A stretch of 12,544 nt of DNA from an uncultured Bdellovibrio sp. (GCA_946480995.1 CAMLMF010000033.1:1-12544), one strand, 5' to 3'. Counted from the first letter of the stretch, positions 1 through 6,903 are shown. Notes: generated by a model not told the origin, from the sequence alone. Numbers and translations are program-made.

Positions 1-112
1 AATCGTTTTTATACTTTTCTGCTTGTTCCTGCAGTTTCTGAATTTCAGAAGATTCCCCGGCGCTTTCAGCTTTGGGAGGAGTAGGATTTTGAGAGTTATT
101 TTCCTCTGACAT
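1..112 (-). CDS. grpE: GrpE, nucleotide exchange factor for DnaK (partial, N-terminal 37 residues)
   Basis: Only the first 37 codons lie in the window; the gene runs off the left edge. The start ATG (complement of 110-112) has AAAGGA (complement of 119-124) six bases upstream. The peptide opens with an acidic, low-complexity tail (SEENNSQNP, then PKAESAGESS) followed by a charged heptad-like stretch (EIQKLQEQAEKYKND). This is the usual GrpE layout: a disordered acidic N-terminus leading into a long dimerising coiled coil. GrpE dimers release ADP from DnaK in the cytoplasm during heat stress. The neighbour upstream in transcription is hemW, and hemW next to the hrcA-grpE-dnaK cluster is a known arrangement in other bacteria. 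Identification rests on this short tail plus context; another acidic coiled-coil protein is possible. hrcA is not between the two genes here. Confidence 0.6.
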   Translation of the reverse strand, partial: MSEENNSQNPTPPKAESAGESSEIQKLQEQAEKYKND

Positions 113-134
113 GACACGTCCTTTCGCAATACTT

Positions 135-163
135 AAGATTGTGTATTGATTCAGGAATGTCAA
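135..163 (-). promoter_or_regulatory. Candidate sigma70-type promoter for grpE
   Basis: On the minus strand there is a perfect TTGACA (complement of 158-163), a 17-nt spacer and AATCTT (complement of 135-140, 3 of 6 matches to TATAAT), ending 22 nt before the grpE ATG. The -35 box and spacing are good and the -10 is weak. It lies in the 75-bp hemW-grpE gap. No CIRCE inverted repeat (TTAGCACTC type) and no clear sigma32-like promoter is visible here. Confidence 0.35.
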
Positions 164-187
164 TGCGGGCTAGGCCATAAAAAAGGT

Positions 188-1360
188 CTAAATATCGTCG
201 GCTAAAAAGGTCAGTTCTTGAAAGACTTTATTACTTAAAACCAAGCCATCGCGAGTTAATGACCAATGCCCATTGTCATAGGTCACCCAAGATTTTTTCT
301 GTAAGCCCTGAAGAATGTTTTGCACTTTATTTTGTACAGATTCTGGAAACTTTTGCGCCAACGTATGTACATTGAGACCGCGCATTAAACGCATCGAAGT
401 ATGACAAAAGTCTGTAAGCGCCTGATGCATTTCAAGCTGTTCAAATTGCGCCGCCGGCAGTTGCTGTGTCGGGGACTTAAATTCCTGACCATCCATCGCC
501 AAAATTTGCTTTTGGTATTCGCCAATGGAATTCAAATTCCAGTATCGCGTGCCCCACGAAGATTCTTTTGAATATGAATGCGCGCTAAGACCTAAACCCC
601 AATAAGGTTCATCAATCCAGTATAAAAGATTGTGCTTTGATTCGTAGCCAGGCAGCGCGAAATTTGAAATTTCGTACTGTTTAAAACCCTTTGCTGTCAG
701 CTCATTTGCTAAAATATCAAACATCTCCACTTGCTCATCGTCCACCGGGCGGCCTTTGGATAATGGATGGCCATCAGGAACGGTCAAGCAATAGGGACTG
801 ATATGCTTTGCACCTTGTTCAATCGCGATGCGCACGTCGTTACGCAAGCCTTCAACTGTCTGTGAGGGCAAGGCGAATAAGATATCAAAACTAAAATTCA
901 GATTGTGGGCTCGCAGAAGGTCCAGGGTTTCAAGCGTCTGTTTGGCAGAGTGTTCGCGATGCACCATCTTAAGCAGTCTGTCATCGAAAGTTTGCGCACC
1001 TACAGAAAACCTATTTATGCCGTTATCTAAATAAATTTTTAATTTTTCTTCGCTGACCGTCGCTGGATTGATTTCAATGGTGACTTCTGTGTCGGGTCTA
1101 GTTGTGTACCCATAGCTACCAAGCTCTTTGATAATAGCTACAATGAGGTGAGCAGGGATCAGGCTGGGTGTGCCGCCGCCAAAGTAAATAGTGTCTAAGC
1201 TTTGAGGCTCGTAATACCCGCGTTTTTGGCGAATTTCTTTAAGAACCAAATCGACGTACTGATCCGGCGGCAAAATCTTGCTTTGCTCGTAAGTTGCGAA
1301 GTCACAGTAAGTGCAGCGCTGAATGCAATAAGGAATATGAACGTAGACGCCAAAAGCCAT
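188..1360 (-). CDS. hemW: HemW-type radical SAM haem chaperone
   Basis: This is a 390-residue protein, the usual HemW length. It opens almost directly on the radical SAM cluster motif: CxxxCxxC with C12, C16 and C19 (YCIQRCTYCDF), then GGGTPS at 61-66, which is part of S-adenosylmethionine binding. HNLLYW at 243-248 is the HNxxYW signature that marks HemW and its haem binding. The family was long annotated as oxygen-independent coproporphyrinogen III oxidase, but HemW proteins bind haem and hand it to haem proteins rather than decarboxylating coproporphyrinogen. The start is fixed by how close the CxxxCxxC lies to the N-terminus, although no Shine-Dalgarno precedes it. The start codon is only 16 bp from the divergent M16 peptidase start. 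The downstream gene on the same strand is the probable grpE. Confidence 0.93.
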   Translation of the reverse strand: MAFGVYVHIPYCIQRCTYCDFATYEQSKILPPDQYVDLVLKEIRQKRGYYEPQSLDTIYFGGGTPSLIPAHLIVAIIKELGSYGYTTRPDTEVTIEINPATVSEEKLKIYLDNGINRFSVGAQTFDDRLLKMVHREHSAKQTLETLDLLRAHNLNFSFDILFALPSQTVEGLRNDVRIAIEQGAKHISPYCLTVPDGHPLSKGRPVDDEQVEMFDILANELTAKGFKQYEISNFALPGYESKHNLLYWIDEPYWGLGLSAHSYSKESSWGTRYWNLNSIGEYQKQILAMDGQEFKSPTQQLPAAQFEQLEMHQALTDFCHTSMRLMRGLNVHTLAQKFPESVQNKVQNILQGLQKKSWVTYDNGHWSLTRDGLVLSNKVFQELTFLADDI

Positions 1361-1366
1361 GGGAGT

Positions 1367-1394
1367 TATCTAGAGTATGTCTAAAAAATTTCAA
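1367..1394 (-). promoter_or_regulatory. Candidate hemW promoter inside the divergent peptidase gene; leaderless start likely
   Basis: Read on the minus strand there is TTGAAA (complement of 1389-1394), 16 nt, then TAGATA (complement of 1367-1372), then 6 nt to the hemW ATG. A transcript starting about 7 nt after the -10 box would begin at the ATG, which fits the absence of a Shine-Dalgarno. The -35 box falls inside codons of the M16 peptidase gene. The hexamers are partial matches, so this is a candidate from spacing and position. Confidence 0.4.
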
Positions 1395-3977
1395 CTAAAA
1401 AACGGCATGAAGGTCCTTTTCCTCGAGAGTCACAAGTCTCCGGTGGTCTCAGTTCAAATGTGGGTGAAAACAGGCTCGGCGGATGAAAAAAAGAACGAAG
1501 AGGGGATTTCTCACTTTATCGAGCATCTGGTTTTTAAAGGCACACGCAAGTACGGTGTTGGCGAAATCGCTTCAACCGTCGAAGGTTCTGGTGGGGAGCT
1601 AAATGCCTATACTTCCTTTGACCAAACGGTCTTTTATGTGACTATTTCTAAGCAATTTTCTGATGTTGCTTTAGACACGATCAGCGAAATGATGGGCTTT
1701 CCGACTTTTGACCCAAAAGAAATCGACAACGAACGCGAAGTGGTGATCGAAGAAATCAAACGCGGCCAAGACAGCCCGGGGCGCAGAGCCAGTCAGTTGC
1801 TATTTACAAATGTCTTTAAGAAAAGTCCGTATGGAATTCCAGTTATTGGTTATGACAAAGTCGTAAAAAAAGTATCAGCAAAAAAAATCCGTGAATTCTA
1901 TCAATCCCGCTATGTTCCGTCGAATATGTTTTTAGTAATTGCCGGTGACTTTGAATCCAAAGAGATGAAAAAGAAAGTGGAGCAAATGTTTGGCAGCTTT
2001 GCTCCGTACAAATTGCGTAAGGTCAGTCGCACCAAAGAACCCGCGCAAAAAGACATTCGTATTAAAGTTGAAACAACGAAGTTTGAAACGACGACGGGCT
2101 ATCTGACGTGGAGAATTCCTAGCGTAAAACACAAAGACATCGCGGCCCTTGAAGTACTTTCGGCAATTTTAGGCCAAGGCGATTCGTCACGGCTGATGCA
2201 AAGTTTGCGCATTAAACAGCCTCTGACTAACTCCGTGGGTTCGTTCAGCTATTCGATGCAAGAGGACGGACTTTTTGCCATTTCCTTTAATTTAGAAAAA
2301 GAAAATTTAGCCAAAGCCGTCAGCGGATTGATTCCAGAAATCATGCGCTTGATTGAAGAACCACCAACGGCAGGCGAAATGCAAAAGGCGATTACGAATT
2401 TTGCCAGCCACGAAATCTATTCTTTAGAGACTGTGGATAACATTGCGAGAAAAGCCGGAAGCAATGAGTTTTATTACGGCGATCACGAATACTATAAAAA
2501 ATATATGAAGCAGGTTTACACCCTAAAACCTGAAGACATTCAAAAAGTCGCAAAAAAATACTTTAAGCCCGACACATTTGGTCTTTCGCTGATGACCAAC
2601 ATGGAAAAAAAGGACGCAGAAAAGATTTTGAAATCTTTTGCGAAGGATCTTAAGAAAACCTTGGCGACGGCTAAAATTGGTAAAGCAAAAACGAAGTTCA
2701 CAGCCAAAAAATTCAACGTCATCACATCGGCAGATAAAAATGTTCCTGAGACAGAAAGAATTGTTTTGTCATCAGGAGCGACGCTGCTGATTCGCGAACA
2801 AAAAGAAACTCCTTATGTAGCTATGAAAGCCGCGTTCCTAGGCGGGACTCGTGTGGAAAAAGAAAACCAAACGGGTTTAACGGAAATGTTTTCGCGCAAC
2901 TGGCTTTCGGGTTCTAAGAACTTCACAGAAGACGACATCAACCTTAAGGTCGACGAAATGGCGGCAGGCCTGGGTGCCTTTGGCGGCCGAAACTCAGCCG
3001 GCCTTTCGATGGATTATCTTGCGCCATTTGAAGATCGCATGGTGGAAGTGTTTGCGGATTCGTTACTTGCACCACAATTCCCAGACAGCATTTTAGAGCG
3101 CGAAAAAGTAATTATTAAAAATCAAATTAAGTCGCGTAACGACAATCCCGCGCAAATTTGTGTCCTTAATTTCATGAAAGAAATTTTTAAAGGTCACCCT
3201 TACGCTCGTGACTTGATGGGCACAGAGCAAACAGTGTCTGCCATCACGTCAGCCGATCTTAAGGGCTATTATAATAAAATAGCGCACGCGAAGAATTTAA
3301 CTTTCAGCGTGGTTGGTGACGTAAATAAAAAGAAATGGGTCGACTTGCTTGAAGGGATTACCAAGCAATTGCCAAAAGGTGAAAAGATCACTAACAGCTT
3401 TCAGGCAGATCCCATCAAGGAAAGTAAACACCTGTTCCAAGAACTTAAAAAAGAACAAAGCCACATTATCGTGGGCTATCGTGGCCTGACCCTCTCAGAC
3501 CCTGAACGCTACACACTCGAAGTCATTCAGTCGATCTTAAGCGGTCAAGGTGGCAGACTTTTCCTTGAACTGCGTGATAAAAACTCCCTGGCGTATTCGG
3601 TTTCACCAATGCACATGGAAGGGATTGAATGTGGATATTTCGGTGGATATATCGGCTGTTCACCAGAGAAATCAGAAAAAGCCATTCAGATGTTAAAAGC
3701 TGAGTTTAAAAAACTAGCTGATACAAAAGTGGGAGCAGAAGAGTTGACCCGCGCGCAAAGATATCTCATTGGTCGTCATGATATTGAGCTGCAAAGAAAA
3801 AGCACGATCTGTAATGCCGTTCTTTTTGATGACATCTATGGTTTGGATTTCAAAGAAAGTTTAGACGTTGCAGATAAGTATTTTGCTGTCCAAGCAGATG
3901 ATATTCGTAAGCTTGCTCAAAAGATTTTCGCGCAACCGGCAGTTGTTAGTATTGTTGGGCCGACAGACGTTAAATAG
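1377..3977 (+). CDS. M16 family zinc metallopeptidase, fused active and inactive halves
   Basis: The 866-residue protein contains two M16 (insulinase/pitrilysin/processing-peptidase) halves. The N-terminal half has the inverted zinc motif HFIEH (H46, catalytic E49, H50), with the third ligand expected at E125 or E126 in VVIEEI, the family's usual 75-77 residue spacing. A linker near 430-455 (Lys/Ala rich) leads to the second half, which starts near RIVLSSGATLL (461-471). That half has LTEMF where HxxEH would be, so it is catalytically dead, but it keeps the Arg/Tyr substrate-binding pair (R733 and Y740 in ELRDKNSLAY). These enzymes close around short unfolded peptides and cut them. No signal peptide is seen: the protein starts straight on the first strand (FQLKNGMKV), so it is probably cytosolic. 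The substrate is unknown. It is divergent from hemW and convergent with the secreted HEYGH protein, overlapping its 3' end by 8 bp. Confidence 0.92.
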   Translation: MSKKFQLKNGMKVLFLESHKSPVVSVQMWVKTGSADEKKNEEGISHFIEHLVFKGTRKYGVGEIASTVEGSGGELNAYTSFDQTVFYVTISKQFSDVALDTISEMMGFPTFDPKEIDNEREVVIEEIKRGQDSPGRRASQLLFTNVFKKSPYGIPVIGYDKVVKKVSAKKIREFYQSRYVPSNMFLVIAGDFESKEMKKKVEQMFGSFAPYKLRKVSRTKEPAQKDIRIKVETTKFETTTGYLTWRIPSVKHKDIAALEVLSAILGQGDSSRLMQSLRIKQPLTNSVGSFSYSMQEDGLFAISFNLEKENLAKAVSGLIPEIMRLIEEPPTAGEMQKAITNFASHEIYSLETVDNIARKAGSNEFYYGDHEYYKKYMKQVYTLKPEDIQKVAKKYFKPDTFGLSLMTNMEKKDAEKILKSFAKDLKKTLATAKIGKAKTKFTAKKFNVITSADKNVPETERIVLSSGATLLIREQKETPYVAMKAAFLGGTRVEKENQTGLTEMFSRNWLSGSKNFTEDDINLKVDEMAAGLGAFGGRNSAGLSMDYLAPFEDRMVEVFADSLLAPQFPDSILEREKVIIKNQIKSRNDNPAQICVLNFMKEIFKGHPYARDLMGTEQTVSAITSADLKGYYNKIAHAKNLTFSVVGDVNKKKWVDLLEGITKQLPKGEKITNSFQADPIKESKHLFQELKKEQSHIIVGYRGLTLSDPERYTLEVIQSILSGQGGRLFLELRDKNSLAYSVSPMHMEGIECGYFGGYIGCSPEKSEKAIQMLKAEFKKLADTKVGAEELTRAQRYLIGRHDIELQRKSTICNAVLFDDIYGLDFKESLDVADKYFAVQADDIRKLAQKIFAQPAVVSIVGPTDVK

Positions 3978-3984
3978 TCTGTCG
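3961..3984. terminator. Shared 8-bp hairpin over both convergent stop codons
   Basis: CGACAGAC (3961-3968) and GTCTGTCG (3977-3984) are perfect inverted repeats around an 8-nt loop (3969-3976). The M16 peptidase stop TAG covers 3975-3977 and the opposite gene's TAA is the complement of 3970-3972, so both stop codons lie in or at the edge of the loop. There is no U-tract on either side, so it is not a classical factor-independent terminator. It may block or pause both convergent transcripts or protect their 3' ends. The structure is certain in sequence; the role is inferred. Confidence 0.5.
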
Positions 3985-5028
3985 CAAGTCATGAATAATT
4001 TTTTCGTTGAGGCGAATAATCTCTTCAGCCTTGCCCCGGGTGTCAAACGCCTTGGGGCTTTGCTCAAGGTCTTCAACGAAATTTCTTAGAAGTATTTTAA
4101 ATACTTTATTAGGAAGAGCTTTGCGATAGTTCTCGTCGTGCATTTTATCTTTGCTTAGCGAATACAGCTCCCAGCGAACAGGTAAGAACGGAAAATAGAT
4201 ATCGCTTTTTATAAAGACTATAAGTTCCAATTTGTCTTTCCATAGTTGCATGTTGTGCGGGTCCAGTCCGGCATCCAAGTCGCGCATTTGTAAGGACTCA
4301 ACTGAATATTCCGCGACAGGGGCGGCTAAGTTTTCAGCGCCCTGACGAATCGCTTTAGGGTTTGTGGTGGATGCCCATACTAAGGCGTCGGCAAAAACCT
4401 CATGATAAGCATAGCGCAGACGTTTGAGGTTGATAAAATCTTCGGCGAGCTTTTTAAGACGATTTTGTTCCGCAATGACCGTAGTCCACTCAGGGCCTCT
4501 GTCGGCTTGTTTTTGTAATTTTCGAACAAGCACATCATTTGCTACCAATTCTTTTTCCAAAGCCACGCCGTACTTGCGCATTTCGCGATACTCTGGCGAA
4601 TTGGCCACTAAGTTTTTTTCAAACACGGCGTGCCCGTATTCATGAATTAAAATATTCCTGTTGGCCTTCTTAGAAAAAGGCTGAAATTCCAGCGGACGCA
4701 CGCCCACTGAAACTGAAAAATCACGATCGTCAAAAGCTGAAAAAATATGGGCTGTATCTATTTTAATTTTTGTTTCCGTCGGCGCTAGTAAGGGAGCAAT
4801 GTCCTTATCGATTTTTTTGATAATTTCAGCATAGACTTCGACGGGTTCGGCTAATTCTTCTGCTCGAGGGTCCAACTGCATGCGGCCCCCTAAAGCATAC
4901 TCGAACGCGAAAATTCTAGAGCAAGAGTTCACACTTTCTTGGGCCCAGGCCACAGAGGAACAAAACGCGCTTACTAGCGACAAAAAGGTCAACAGTCTTA
5001 AGGCTTTAAAGCGGTTTTCACGGTTCAT
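3970..5028 (-). CDS. Secreted HExxH putative zinc metallopeptidase, family not recognised
   Basis: From the chosen ATG the protein has 352 residues and opens with a textbook signal peptide: MNRENR, a hydrophobic stretch (LLTFLSLVSAF), then an AWA|Q cleavage site near residue 29. An in-frame ATG at 5070 would add 14 residues; neither start has a Shine-Dalgarno. Counting from 5028, HEYGH lies at 129-133 and YHEVFADAL at about 208-216. HExxH followed some 75 residues later by E..AD is the ligand layout of gluzincin-type zinc peptidases, with two His plus a downstream Glu. A helical, charged segment (KELVANDVLVRKLQKQADR) lies between them. I cannot assign a named M-family. After export it would act in the periplasm or outside the cell. 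It is monocistronic, with its 3' end overlapping the M16 peptidase tail to tail. Confidence 0.75.
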   Translation of the reverse strand: MNRENRFKALRLLTFLSLVSAFCSSVAWAQESVNSCSRIFAFEYALGGRMQLDPRAEELAEPVEVYAEIIKKIDKDIAPLLAPTETKIKIDTAHIFSAFDDRDFSVSVGVRPLEFQPFSKKANRNILIHEYGHAVFEKNLVANSPEYREMRKYGVALEKELVANDVLVRKLQKQADRGPEWTTVIAEQNRLKKLAEDFINLKRLRYAYHEVFADALVWASTTNPKAIRQGAENLAAPVAEYSVESLQMRDLDAGLDPHNMQLWKDKLELIVFIKSDIYFPFLPVRWELYSLSKDKMHDENYRKALPNKVFKILLRNFVEDLEQSPKAFDTRGKAEEIIRLNEKIIHDLRQTI

Positions 5029-5134
5029 ATAATACAGTGATTCAAAGACTGTGCTTAACGAGTGTCTCATTTTGGGAATATGAAGGACTTAGGCCCAGAA
5101 TCTGTAAATCTTTAACCGAAAACAGCGCTGATTT

Positions 5135-5143
5135 TGTTAATAT
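5135..5143 (+). promoter_or_regulatory. Candidate extended -10 promoter for the 211-residue gene
   Basis: TG (5135-5136), one base, then TAATAT (5138-5143) forms an extended -10 element (TGnTATAAT, 4 of 6 in the hexamer). It sits 6 nt before the ATG at 5150. No good -35 box lies 16-18 nt upstream, which extended -10 promoters tolerate. No Shine-Dalgarno is present, so the mRNA may be leaderless. The 5071-5149 gap also has to hold the promoter of the divergent secreted peptidase. Confidence 0.35.
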
Positions 5144-5149
5144 GAATAT

Positions 5150-5785
5150 ATGAAGCAAAAGCCGCAGCACACGTCAGTAGAGCTTTTTGTAAGTCCACAG
5201 AGTTTTTTTCAGGAGCTTGTTCAGAAGGGTCTTACCCAACGCAAGGTCCAAACTTATCCATTCGTGGAAAGTTACCTCGTCAATCTTTTGCAGCACTATC
5301 TTGATGCGCGAAATCTTTTTGATAGCAAATATGAAAATGAAAGCGGGCAAAAGGCGCCGCAAACCTTAGCAGAAACCTATTTGCTGGCGCAAAGTGCAGA
5401 GCCACAAATTAAGGCTGAACTCTTGCGTAAATTGGGTGACAGAACTTTGTATATCAGCGGTTTTTTCGGGGACTCTTTGTCGCGCAAGATTGTAGATATC
5501 GATTATTACGCGGATATTGGTGGGGCTGCCTATGCTTCTTTGGCTCACTGCACACGCGAAGATACGCTGGCAAAAGTTTATGGAACTTTTTCCGAAAGAT
5601 TCTTAGAGTTCGTCGATGTTTTAACCTACATCAGCCATCATTCCTTCATCAAAAGCGACGAGAGCATTCTGCGCCTGTATGACCGGTATATGCGCACGGG
5701 CTCAGCTTTAGCGAAGGAAAAACTTGTCGAAATGGGAGTGCTAACTCTGCCACAAGACCAAGTAAAGCTTGGCAAGCAAGGCTGA
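5150..5785 (+). CDS. Conserved-looking soluble protein of unknown function, first gene before tatBC
   Basis: This is a 211-residue protein that I do not recognise. It has no signal peptide and no membrane segment, and is mostly mixed alpha-helical by composition. Visible landmarks are a Gln-rich N-terminus (LFVSPQSFFQELVQKGL), a central block LLRKLGDRTLYISGFFGDSL followed by DIDYYADIGGAAYASLA, and a C-terminal YDRYMRTGSALAKEKLVEMGVL. Asp, Tyr, Gly and His residues (DYYADIGG, YISHHSF) are placed as in a folded domain rather than a linker. It ends 18 bp before tatB on the same strand, and the tatB promoter lies in its last codons, so it may be co-transcribed with tatBC while tatBC can also be made alone. 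A role linked to Tat export would be guesswork. Confidence 0.8.
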   Translation: MKQKPQHTSVELFVSPQSFFQELVQKGLTQRKVQTYPFVESYLVNLLQHYLDARNLFDSKYENESGQKAPQTLAETYLLAQSAEPQIKAELLRKLGDRTLYISGFFGDSLSRKIVDIDYYADIGGAAYASLAHCTREDTLAKVYGTFSERFLEFVDVLTYISHHSFIKSDESILRLYDRYMRTGSALAKEKLVEMGVLTLPQDQVKLGKQG

Positions 5786-5797
5786 TTCCTCTATTCT
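5769..5797 (+). promoter_or_regulatory. Promoter for tatBC, probably giving a leaderless mRNA
   Basis: TTGGCA (5769-5774, 5 of 6 matches to TTGACA), an optimal 17-nt spacer, and TATTCT (5792-5797, 4 of 6 matches to TATAAT) are followed 6 nt later by the tatB ATG (5804). No Shine-Dalgarno lies between. The -35 box and most of the spacer are inside the last codons of the upstream gene. This is the best promoter match in the window, seen by eye. Confidence 0.55.
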
Positions 5798-5803
5798 GAC
5801 GCC

Positions 5804-6130
5804 ATGTTCGGCTTAGGTATGTCAGAAATTATTTTTCTCGGCTTGTTGGCTCTGATTGTGATCGGACCCAAGGAGCTTCCAGAGTTGGCGCGCACCATCG
5901 GGCGCTTCATGAATGAACTTAAGCGCAGCACCAACGTTCTTACCGACGAACTTAAACAGCAAGCAAAGTTTGATCTTAACGAAATGCCAAAAAAAAATGC
6001 GCCTCCAGCGGTTGCTCCCACGGAAGCCTCTGTCTCCGAGTCATCAGTGACAACCGTTGAACCGCAACAAATGTCTTTCACAGATTCATCTTCAGAAAAA
6101 GACTCTAAAGATGGAGTAAAACCATCATGA
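5804..6130 (+). CDS. tatB: Twin-arginine translocase subunit TatB (TatA/B family)
   Basis: The 108-residue protein has the TatA/B plan: a short periplasmic N-terminus, one transmembrane helix (about residues 6-20), a hinge, an amphipathic helix (about 24-50, PELARTIGRFMNELKRS) and a disordered acidic Ser/Pro/Glu tail. E8, G21-P22 and L25-P26 fall at the positions conserved in TatB; TatA usually has Phe-Gly at the hinge, so TatB is preferred. TatB and TatC form the inner-membrane receptor that binds twin-arginine signal peptides of folded proteins. The ORF overlaps tatC by ATGA. No separate tatA lies in this window, so either TatA is encoded elsewhere or this protein does both jobs, as single TatA/B proteins do in some bacteria. 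No Shine-Dalgarno precedes the start. Confidence 0.85.
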   Translation: MFGLGMSEIIFLGLLALIVIGPKELPELARTIGRFMNELKRSTNVLTDELKQQAKFDLNEMPKKNAPPAVAPTEASVSESSVTTVEPQQMSFTDSSSEKDSKDGVKPS

Positions 6131-6888
6131 GAAGCGAAGAGCTTGATTCGCGCGCCCAATCTTTATACGAACACTTAGCAGAGCTGCGTAAGCGCCTAGT
6201 AAATTGCGCGTTGATCATGGTTGTTGCTACCGGTATTTGTTACGGCTTTAGCGAAAAGATTTTTAACTTCGTGCGCGCACCGATCATGCCTTATTTGCCA
6301 GGTGGCGGTTTGATTTATACAGGGCCCATGGATAAGTTCATTGCGCACTTAAAGCTGTCTTTGATGTGCGGGGTTTTGCTTTCTTGTCCATTCTTGCTTT
6401 ACCAAGTTTGGAAGTTCGTGGCGCCTGGTCTTTATTCGAAAGAGCGCAAGTACACTCTAGGCTTCATTCTTTCGGGCACATTGCTATTCGTCTTGGGGGC
6501 GGTGTTTTCATACTACGTAGCTTTACCCATGGCGTTTCAGTTTTTGATGACCTTCGGTGGAGACATCGACAAACCGATGATTTCTATTGATCAATACATG
6601 GGTTTCTTTACGCAAATGTGTCTGATGTTCGGCGTGGCTTTTGAACTTCCACTGGTCATTGTCGTGCTAGGAATGCTTGGCATTGTCAGTCAGTCGTTCT
6701 TAAAAAAGAATCGTCGTTATGCGGTGATGACTATTTCTGTGATTGCAGCCGTAATCACGCCACCAGATTTATTAAGTATGATTATGATGTTGATTCCGAT
6801 GCTTTTATTATTTGAAGCAGGAGTTTTCATCGTCGGAATTTTTGAGAAAAAACGAAACGAGGAAAGCGCAATCAATATGCGCGAATAG
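6127..6888 (+). CDS. tatC: Twin-arginine translocase subunit TatC
   Basis: The 253-residue inner-membrane protein has six predicted membrane spans and the family's normal length. Motifs in order are HLAELRKRL (16-24, the cytoplasmic N-terminal signal-peptide contact; Escherichia coli has HLIELRKRL), YQVWKFVAPGLY (92-103), FGVAFELP (168-175, with the conserved membrane Glu at 173) and ITPPD (210-214) before the last span. TatC recognises the twin-arginine motif and scaffolds assembly of the TatA pore. Its ATG overlaps the tatB stop (ATGA), with GGAG ten bases upstream, so translation is probably coupled. The next gene starts 28 bp after the stop. Confidence 0.97.
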   Translation: MRSEELDSRAQSLYEHLAELRKRLVNCALIMVVATGICYGFSEKIFNFVRAPIMPYLPGGGLIYTGPMDKFIAHLKLSLMCGVLLSCPFLLYQVWKFVAPGLYSKERKYTLGFILSGTLLFVLGAVFSYYVALPMAFQFLMTFGGDIDKPMISIDQYMGFFTQMCLMFGVAFELPLVIVVLGMLGIVSQSFLKKNRRYAVMTISVIAAVITPPDLLSMIMMLIPMLLLFEAGVFIVGIFEKKRNEESAINMRE

Positions 6889-6903
6889 GGCCGCACCAGG
6901 TTC

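Noticed and set aside
188..1360. Annotation as oxygen-independent coproporphyrinogen III oxidase (HemN).
   Set aside because: The HNxxYW motif and the 390-residue length fit HemW, which binds haem rather than acting in its synthesis.
5029..5070. Longer start (ATG 5070) for the secreted HEYGH protein.
   Set aside because: It adds 14 residues ahead of a standard signal peptide that begins at 5028. Neither start has a Shine-Dalgarno, so it is not excluded, only less likely.
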